Shown here: positions 56,137 through 64,000 of the stretch, piece after piece
Position numbering within the stretch: the stretch's first letter is position 1
How the letters are laid out: every line of letters starts with the position of its first letter
Assembly: GCF_020283565.1 (NCBI RefSeq)
Contig: NC_060063.1
Span: forward strand, 48,444,856-48,508,855
DNA from: Trifolium pratense
Lineage: Eukaryota > Streptophyta > Magnoliopsida > Fabales > Fabaceae
Length of the DNA: 64,000 nt
Direction of reading: 5' to 3'
The notes under the pieces: model-generated
What the model was told of the DNA's origin: nothing
Seen by the model: only the letters and a program-made list of their open reading frames with translations
Databases searched by the model: none
Program-made: the position numbers and the translations under genes

Positions 56137-59100
56137 TCACGTCCTCTCACTTGGCTTTGGTAGCTCAAAACTTTCTTCATTTCCTCCATTCATTTCGGAG
56201 TCAGCTTCTATTGTCATATTCCTAACCGCGAGTTTAGGAGGCCGGATTCCATCTTGACTCGGTTCATCTATAAATGGTTTCTCACAGATGCAACCGCTTG
56301 GATATTCATGAAACTCTCCTCGTCCAGGTTTCATCTCATCTGGCTCTCCCATGAATCCTCTTTGACATGCCTTCACTTTTCTCGAAAATGTATCCCAGTC
56401 CATCTCATGCCTTGCCATGAGCAGCGCGCTAAGCTTCTTTGCATTTGGTCTAATGGTTCTCTTGTGACCCATATACCGCCTGTTACGAACAAGGAGAAAT
56501 CAGAAACAAGTTTTTTCCTTTTTTTTTTTGGCATTAACCCTCCAGTTCCTAAGGAAAGGGAGGCCCGGTAATCCAAATTTCGAACAAGTTTTTTCCTTTA
56601 TCAAGCAGTATCATGTTATTTTTTGAAACAAGGGAGAATATAAAATTACAATATCAGAGTAAACCTATATATTTTTACCTTCGACCGGCAAGAATCCTGG
56701 CCATGTTACCATTATTGTTAGCAACAAATACATTACTTTCATCGCAAACAATGTAATCAATAGCAGCAAGGCGGGAAGAGAATGAAAGAAAAGGTTTCAA
56801 CTCTTCCTCGGCAAGCATCTCCTTTGTGTAGATGTTGGGGAAAAGATCTTTGAGAGGCTTCATGGTTTCATCCCCACCATATACTTCGCCTGAAGCAACA
56901 TACAGGTATGTGTCATTTGTATAACCAAGTGCCCGCAACATCAAACCCAATTCGTGAGGAGAAAGAGGACATTTCCCACGCTTTCGTTCTCCATCAGGGC
57001 TCAAATCCTGTATTATCACGTGAGGTAATGGCTCATTCACTTGATATCAGCAAAGGAATAACTAGTTTTGGAGTCTGTTTGTTTCAATTTATTTAGTGGG
57101 TTGGTTTAAGCTTATGAAAAAATATAGAACCTGGAAAAAATCAGATTCCTAATTATTTTGAGCAGTTACTTTTTGAATAGCTTTTGATAAAACACTGAAA
57201 ATTACAACTTTTAAAATAGAAACCGATTCTTTTAAGTTTAAACTAACTATGATCTTGTCAGTAGAAATGAGGCGATTTTATCAGTAGAAATGATAGGATT
57301 GTAATCTTACAGGTAGTGTTGTCCACCTTTTTCTGATTTCACCGAGCTCTTGCCTTTCTTTTTCACCCCCACCAAAATAACAACCTGAAAATGCCAGCAT
57401 ATCTGGCTCAAACCTGTGCCATAAATAATTATGGATTATAAGAATCCGAACATTGGCCACAATTAAAGCCTTACATATTGCCATCATTAAGTTGTGAAAA
57501 AAATGTCATTTTCTAATTGTTCAAATAATTGCAATCAATTTCAAACAATGATGAAGGATTTGTGAAAAAGGGGAGGGCAAATCAACCAGATTAAGACAAA
57601 TTAAAAGATATAAAAGGATAAGATCATATATGGACAACATGTTTGCCATTAGGACAGAGTAGATGAACAGCAAGCTCAAACCACTTTGCCATCTATGGAA
57701 GTTGAATTCAAATTTCATATAGCAGGTCAATTAAACAAACCTCAAATGGACTGCTATATAACGGTTTGCCATCTTTTGCATTTTCATCACAATTCTTTGA
57801 CCAAGTTGTCGTATAGGTTTTGTAAATCTCAAAGCATGATAATTAACACGGCAACGAAGTTTTTGTAGCTCATCATCAAGTTCATTGGCAAGTCTATAGT
57901 CGAACTTTGTCAATTGTAGAACCTGCAAAAAATTCCCAAAAATCTGTTACCACCACAGCTGAATTCAGAAAGGAGTTATTCAAACTGACATTAACCAGCT
58001 ACTAGGTGTTTCATAATCACAAAATTTCAACTATCAGATCATAGCACGGGCTTACCCGCCGTCTCAATAGTATTGGCAAAACTTGATCAAGATAATAATC
58101 AGGATCTGATTTCCTCGGGACACGCATTGTATATGGGGGTTTCTCCATTGACCGCATGATCTTATCAGGAACTCTTTTAACAATAGTAACATCTTTTGCA
58201 AGATAAGTAATGAACCAATTAACATCGAAAATATTGGCGAAGTCACTGTATTAAAAAAAGTGTTTTTTCATCAAATGAACAATTGTTAACTAGATTCAAA
58301 TCATTTCTAATATTAGTAATGGCTGTATTTAGATTACCTGTCATCTTTCCAAAAAGAATTATGATCCAGCTCAGGTACAACAAGTGTAGCATTAAGAATC
58401 CGTGCAACAACAACAGCATCCGTTATCTGGAGGAAAGAACATGATTGTTATTTCCATCGAAATAACATTACTTTTATTGATTTTTGTTTGTTTGTTTGTT
58501 AAGTTTGTGATTTTTACGTGTCTAAACCAGACCACACTAGGCTGCATTTATAATAGGATTGCAATAAATGCTAATTGACATGATGGCTCAATCCAATCCT
58601 ATCCTTTTCACAATTTCAGTCAGTAGGAGAGCAATCAACTTATACCACCACATGCATTAATATTTTCCATGCTTAAAGGTGTAATTGATCATGGCATGCT
58701 AGTGAGCGAGGACCAATAGAATATCATAAAACTTATGTCCTACTTACTTACCCCAGTTCTTTGTTGGTTTAGTCCTCCACTCGTTGCAATAAGCAAGTAT
58801 CCATTTGACTTGCGCTCACGTACAGCAGCTATATTATCCAATTACAATAATGAGATAGAAAGTGAGATGTAGAAAAATTAAATAATTCAGCCCAAGCTTA
58901 AGGAACTGTCTTGAAATAAAACGAAGTATAAGATGGAACACTGAAATTTTCTCATATTCATGTAATGGAAGGGGCCATGAAAGCCTTTTACAACCTGGTC
59001 ACACTAGTCAATATAGCATAATTATACAGGAGCATTCATGAATCATGATATATTAGAATTTTTTTCAAGAATAAGGACAACTCCTCAAACTTTTACATGT

Positions 59101-60675
59101 GTGTTTATGGGAGCAAAACGAAGAGGAGGATTTAGCATACTGTTATTTAGAAAAGGGGAAGAATGATCAAAATTTTGTTAACAGTCTAGTCTAGCTCTAG
59201 CCATGGCACAGGTCATCTGGAACTGTTTAATATCCATAAAACAGTACCGTATACAGGGGAAGCAAGACATCATGTCTAAAGCGTTATTCTAAAACTGTCA
59301 ATGTAGACTCACATCAACTGTTAGCCAACAAACCTATCATTGTATGGCAATAGAAGAGAGCCACTTCACTGATACAGGGATTATACAGTATACAACATTA
59401 GTATATCGAGGGCTTATTCGGTTGAGAAAACATTTTCTATATCCGGTTTTGGTTAAAATTACAAATGTATCACATTGTTTTTACTTCCTTTCATATCCAA
59501 GATGGAAACACACAAAAAATTTCATAAAGGTATGTTTTAATACCATATAACACCAAAGCATCAAATCATTATCTAAATCATATCCAAGATGGAAATCACT
59601 AGAAAGATCTCATCTAGATCACATTGACCCACTAGTATACTCTAGCCTAAAGCAGTGGAGAAATATTTTGACAACAGAATGGTACAAGACAAACAACACA
59701 CTACATACATGTCACCGGTACCATTTTTAGTAAGCAAACACAAAATATAGCAAGTGAGTAATTCACTAATTAGACTTACAAGCAAAATTACGCCCCCTTT
59801 CTTTGCATCCATAGTAGTATTTAGAATATTGTGATTCCCAAATATCAATTGGCGCATGATCATTTCCATCCTACAAACATTCACATCAATTACTATTAAG
59901 AATCATACAATTAGAAGGCCATAAATTACACTCAAAAGAGCTAAAGAGAGCAGGAGAATACCCGTCAGGTAAAAACTCATACGGAATCATGATGATAAAA
60001 AAAGATGAATACATCATTCTCTATATATAGAGCTTATGAACTATGAAGCACAAACACTCTTCGGATTAGGCATGTCCCGGTGTCGGACACGTGTCGATAT
60101 GAAACCGACACTTAACATTGAATTGTGTCATTTTCTCAAATTATTATTGGCATCCACGTGTCAGTGTCTGTGTCGCGTCCAGTGTCAGTGTCCATACTTC
60201 ATAGATTCTAAATGATAAACTACCTAACTAGTCGACGTGTCTAGTGTTTGTGTCGTGTCCGTGTCCATGCTTCATAGCTTATGAATGATCAACTACCTAA
60301 CTATTTACTAATAACCACTAACTAATTAACTAACTAATCAATCAATATTTCTGTTAATTACACTACATGATTAGTAGCACATAAAACAAAAATAAAAGCT
60401 TTATTGATTTAGGACCACAATGATAGTAAATGTAATGTAATGTACATAAAAGTGAAAAGAACACTAACCAGTGAAGAATAGAAAGTGCGGTGAAATCGTT
60501 GAGAGTACCATTCAACATGAGAAACAACATGACCCGTTAAGAGGGAAACAAGACCCAACCCAAATAGCATAAACCCACAAATCACCGACCAAGGAATGGA
60601 TCTAGAACATAAGACATGTTTGCCGTTAGTGTGAGTGTGGTTCGTCGATAACAACCACGACTTCACCACACCCAT
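56137..60675 (-). CDS. GDP-fucose protein O-fucosyltransferase family protein
   Basis: Nine coding exons in transcript order: 60675-60469, 59870-59780, 58828-58752, 58426-58338, 58245-58056, 57922-57741, 57413-57311, 57007-56679, 56479-56137. They total 1,611 nt in frame (536 aa, normal for plant members). Seen: a short cytosolic N-terminus, then a signal-anchor at about residues 28-52 (IPWSVICGFMLFGLGLVSLL), typical of type II Golgi membrane proteins. Plant O-FucT motifs follow: YLLIATSGGLNQQRTG (about 110-125), ITDAVVVARILNATLVVPEL, RYIAVHLRFEPDMLAFSGC (HLR at about 277) and FVANNNGNMARILAGRR near 410-422. The family transfers fucose (or related sugars) from a nucleotide sugar to proteins or glycans in the secretory pathway. 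The acceptor here is unknown. From memory the closest Arabidopsis relative is At4g17430. Intron 1 carries a MITE. Confidence 0.9.
60041..60277. mobile_element. MITE in intron 1 of the O-fucosyltransferase gene
   Basis: Ends CTATGAAGCA and TGCTTCATAG are perfect 10-bp inverted repeats. An 8-bp duplication CTTATGAA flanks them (60033-60040, 60278-60285), compatible with hAT or Mutator-like origin. Interior rich in GTGTC/GACAC repeats. A 40-bp block including the right end and its flank is present twice (about 60190-60231 and 60266-60306), so the exact boundary is uncertain. Confidence 0.55.
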
Positions 60676-61092
60676 TTAGGTTTGTGTCAGAAAATCAAAC
60701 CCAAAATCTTCATCAATTCAAAATGTAAAACCCCATTGGAGAATGGGGCATTGTAGTGTAGTAAAGGTGTAGTCTTTAGAATGTTGATTTATGAAGGAAT
60801 ATGAACCCTGATTTAGGGTTTTTCAGATTTTTTTTTTCTTTTCAATTTTGCTTCAATTTTGGACACAATGTTGGTTAAAACAGAGAAGTAAGAAAATGAC
60901 AGAAAATGAAAGTAAGCCAATGAATGATGAGTGAAGAGGGTACGGAGTATCAATCAATTACTACTGAATAACAAACAAACCAAAGCTAAGCTAATTAAGG
61001 TAAGGACCACACTTTATAGTTTATACCAAGAAAAAAAAGGTACTGTAATAGATCTTATATTTTTGTTTTTTTGTTTCATTATTAGTGGTTAT
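60676..61092 (-). promoter_or_regulatory. 5' leader and promoter region of the O-fucosyltransferase gene
   Basis: About 400 bp between the start codon and a MULE-MITE. No clear TATA box; A/T-rich tracts only. Confidence 0.35.
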
Positions 61093-61101
61093 TATATTTT
61101 T

Positions 61102-61814
61102 GGCTTAAATGCAGTTTTGGCCCCTCAAGTTTCACAATTGCTTGATTTTGGCCCCCCACATTTCAATTGTTTGATTTTAACCCTCTAAGTTTCACAATTG
61201 CTTGATTTTAGCCCTCCAAGTTTTAATTGCTCGATTTTGGCCCCCCAAGTTTACCCCCTTTTGCATTTGCCAGCCCCCCGTTGACTTTTTTGACTATAAA
61301 TTGCTTATGTGACATTTTAAAAAAAATTAAAAATATGTTTTAATTAAAAAATAATAATATTTGCTTTTATAAAAATGTATTAAAAATTGTTTTTTTAATA
61401 AAAAGTTTAATAATTATTTTTTATTTAAAAAAAAGTTTACAAAGTTTTTAAAAAATAATTCATAAAATGTTTTTTTTTTACTTTTTTATATAACAAAATT
61501 ATTTTACAAACTACATATAATAATAAAAAAATTATAATTTAGTTTTTAAAAAACAATTTGTAATTTATTTATTTATTTTTAAATACTTATTTAATTTTAA
61601 AATGCCACATAACCAATTTTAATCAAAATATTCAACGGGGGGCTAGCAAATGCAAAAGGGGGTAAACTTGGGGGGCTAAAATCGAGCAATTGAAACTTGG
61701 AGGGCTAAAATCAAGCAATTGTGAAACTTAAGGGGTTAAAATCAAGCAATTAAAATGTGGGGGACCAAAATCAAGCAATTGTGAAACTTGGGGGGCCAAA
61801 ACTGCATTTAAGCC
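61102..61814. mobile_element. MULE-type foldback element with 9-bp TSD
   Basis: 713 bp, with arms of about 215 bp beginning GGCTTAAATGCAGTTTTGGC and its complement. The 9-bp duplication TATATTTTT is exact at 61093-61101 and 61815-61823. Each arm is itself a tandem array of about 32-bp units (CAAGTTTCACAATTGCTTGA type). The centre is extremely AT-rich and non-coding. Confidence 0.85.
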
Positions 61815-61823
61815 TATATTTTT

Positions 61824-62103
61824 TTATATTTTAATTTTTTTTTGAAACAGTTTTATATTTTTTTTAAAAGATAATTGTATCTAATGTTTTTATTTTAAAC
61901 TAGTTTGAAATCTCTTGTTTATGTTTATGAGAGAATTACACATTTCTTTTAATTTTATTGTAAAGAGGGCAAATTGTTCGGGCGAAAAAAGCTACACCAC
62001 AACTAAGCGAGCTAAAAAATATTCAACATATCATCATCAAATAAATGACCTATATGATGAGGACATGTTTCGAATAAGCACACACCAGTAGTCGATGAGA
62101 ATC
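61824..62103. other. AT-rich spacer
   Basis: Low-complexity AT DNA; nothing recognised. Confidence 0.4.
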
Positions 62104-62525
62104 CTATGCTAGCCAACTTATTTGCACACTGATTGTTATTTGTGATGAACTACTACCTCTCAATCCAACTCTAGCAACCTTTGAATCCTGAACCAATGAG
62201 CTGCCAAAAGTACCGACATTCATATTGCTTGTTAGAATCCCAACAACAACCAAAAGGTCAACATTAACCTCTACCCTTATGAATTCAAACTTCTCACAAG
62301 TTTTAATCCTTCGTACACACCTCAAAGTTCCACCATGCAAGCATTTCCCATACCAATGCTCTTCGCAAATCCTCCTAGCCATTCCCCATTATTATCTCGG
62401 ACAATGCCACCACAACCAATCATACCATCATCTCCACAAGATTCATCGGTATTGAGCTTCATCCACCCCGCCAAAGCCGACTTCCACCCCACAAAGATAA
62501 CCTCCTGAACTGACCTAAAAACCAT
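62104..62525 (-). pseudogene. LINE-type RNase H domain fragment, frameshifted
   Basis: The minus strand reads WMKLNTDESCGDDGMIGCGG and IVRDNNGEWLGGF, as in the RNase H (RVT_3) domain at the C-terminus of plant LINE polyproteins. The homology then shifts frame near 62300 and continues (FEFIRVEVNVDLLVVVGIL ... GSSLVQ). No reverse transcriptase or tail is attached. A dead remnant. Confidence 0.65.
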
Positions 62526-63289
62526 CTGGTTACTACGCTCTGCTTACAAATAATCTTGCGCTACCTTCAACACAAGAAAAACTAGAGCTCGCAGTTTCAC
62601 TGAGGAGTTTTCATGTCCTCTTTATTCCTCCAAATTCCACAAAATGATCATAAGTTATTGCCGAAATGTACTAGAAAAATGTTTGAATTATACTATTCTC
62701 ATTACCCAGTTCATCTGATTGACTCATCCGAATAAAACCTCTATTATCTTCTATAAGAAAAAAAAGTACATACCGATATTTATGGAATATTTGAAGTTGC
62801 CGAAGTGCGAATTAGTTTTATGGAATATTTGAAGTTGTCGAAGTGCGGATTAATTTTTTTTTTTTATCATTCAGTGAGTATATTGTATTTCATAAAAATT
62901 GGGGAAAATATAATCTCTCCAAAATATATTTGATAAAATAATGCTGTCATCTCTCAAAAAAAAAAATAACTAAAATTCCTTTTTTTTTTTTTCTTTTCAT
63001 TTACTCACCTCGAATCTATATATTTCTCTTCTTTAATAAATACTACTTTACGCGATCAAAACTTCTATTGCATATATTTTCCATCATTTTATACTCACAT
63101 TCTTAACATATAATAAAACTTTTTTTTGTCAAAAACTACGAAGTTATGCAAAATAAAATATAAATAAAAAATATTTTAAATTTAATAATAAGTTTTTTTT
63201 TTTTTAAAAAAAAAAAAATTCAGCAAGAAAGAAAGAAAAGAAGATTTTAAATTTTTAATCAAACAAGCCCAATTTAGAGGCCCATTCGT
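62526..63289. other. AT-rich spacer with a 38-bp tandem duplication
   Basis: A roughly 38-bp unit (TTTATGGAATATTTGAAGTT...) is repeated at about 62779 and 62817. Otherwise homopolymer-rich DNA without genes. Confidence 0.45.
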
Positions 63290-64000
63290 AGCTACCGCTT
63301 TTTGTTGTATCAGAGACTCACGGAACTCAACTCGCCGCGAAAACCAAAACCACTCCTGAAACGCAGCCGGAGTAGCCGTAGCCGGCGGCAGCTATAGACT
63401 GTGAGAAGAAATTTCATTCTTTCCTTTTCTTAAGATTGTTTTAATCTGTTTATGATAATGTTGCTTGTTTGAGTGTTTTGATTTTGGAGTAATAAGAAAT
63501 TCGTTATGCAATTATACGCTTCATTGTTTTTTTAATTTTCAATTGAATTGAAATATAGGAGCATCATGAAATACTATGTTGGAATGTTTTGGATTAGTTA
63601 GCAAGATGTGATTTTATTGTTCTAATGATCCTTCTGATTTATTTATGTGTTTTTCTTTTGGTTTTTTAATGGCCATAGCTTAATATATAATGAAATTGCA
63701 GAAAAGAAAGATTGTTTTTTTTATAGCTTTATTGATACTTAGAGTGTTTTCATGAACTTTGTTGATAACCTGAGCCATTATACTTAGAGAGTGTATTTTG
63801 TTACTATTTCACAGCACTTTGTACTAATTAGTGTATCACGGAACAATAACGATTTATTCAAATTCTGCAATGCTAGGCTGCTATTTGACAACATTGGTCA
63901 TGACTGGATAGACTCATTATTTTAGATTGTTTTAATTTTGAATTGATTTATGGAGGATCACGAAATAGATTGTTGAACTGTTATTGTAGTCAGTAAAATT
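63290..64000 (+). promoter_or_regulatory. Probable 5' leader and first intron of a gene running off the right edge
   Basis: A sudden GC-rich patch (about 63325-63400, with CGCCGCGAAAACC and AGCCGGCGGCAGC) after AT-rich DNA looks like a plant leader exon. The following T-rich DNA resembles an intron. No start codon or protein can be assigned inside the window. Confidence 0.35.

Noticed and set aside
1..64000. CRISPR arrays, operons, prophage or bacterial defence systems
   Set aside because: The window is plant nuclear DNA. The regular repeats seen (39957-40357, 25704-25975) lack the uniform repeat-spacer structure of CRISPR.

Overview
This is nuclear DNA from a flowering plant, most likely a papilionoid legume of the Medicago/Trifolium type. 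That judgement rests on AT-rich intergenic DNA, short-exon genes with GT-AG introns, plant-specific gene families, and a dense load of plant transposable elements (SINEs, Helitrons, Mutator-like and hAT foldback elements, a Ty3/gypsy retrotransposon). Gene models were built by hand by joining reading frames at GT/AG boundaries. The coding lengths close exactly in frame for all the main genes.

Layout. 1-3.8 kb: no recognised gene; a CACTA-type transposon end, an LTR-like remnant and a large foldback element. 4.9-11.8 kb (+): a 15-exon gene for a PQT3/RBBP6-type E3 ubiquitin ligase (900 aa). 13.1-15.5 kb (-): a 7-exon Gfo/Idh/MocA oxidoreductase (373 aa). 15.7-20.2 kb: SINEs, a hAT-like MITE and AT-rich spacer. 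20.2-20.4 kb (-): a 52-aa one-pass membrane protein whose first coding exon is only two codons. 20.6-27.6 kb: repeats and a cluster of decayed B3-like genes (-) with frameshifts and repeated 3' ends. 27.9-29.2 kb: a Pack-MULE-like element. 29.6-30.0 kb: a small, apparently complete Helitron.

30,333-42,262 is a very young Ty3/gypsy (Tat-like) retrotransposon inserted in a (TA)n microsatellite. Its two 590-bp LTRs differ at three positions. It carries an uninterrupted 1,980-aa gag-pol frame on +. On the opposite strand it carries what looks like a complete gene: TATA box, leader exon, 1-kb leader intron filled with GGGGA..TCCCC hairpins, and two coding exons that join to 659 aa. This is the most unusual unit in the window.

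44.1-54.1 kb (+): a 13-exon Agenet-domain gene of the G2484-1 type (2,202 aa). 56.1-60.7 kb (-): a 9-exon O-fucosyltransferase-family gene (536 aa). The rest holds a hAT relic, MULE-MITEs, a LINE RNase H fragment, and at about 63.3 kb a probable 5' leader of a gene running off the right edge.

The host genes are ordinary unlinked housekeeping or regulatory genes (ubiquitylation, redox, chromatin reading, glycosylation), not an operon-like pathway. From memory, their Arabidopsis counterparts lie close together on chromosome 4 (At4g17330, 17370, 17410, 17430). If so, this is an ancient syntenic block invaded by transposons.
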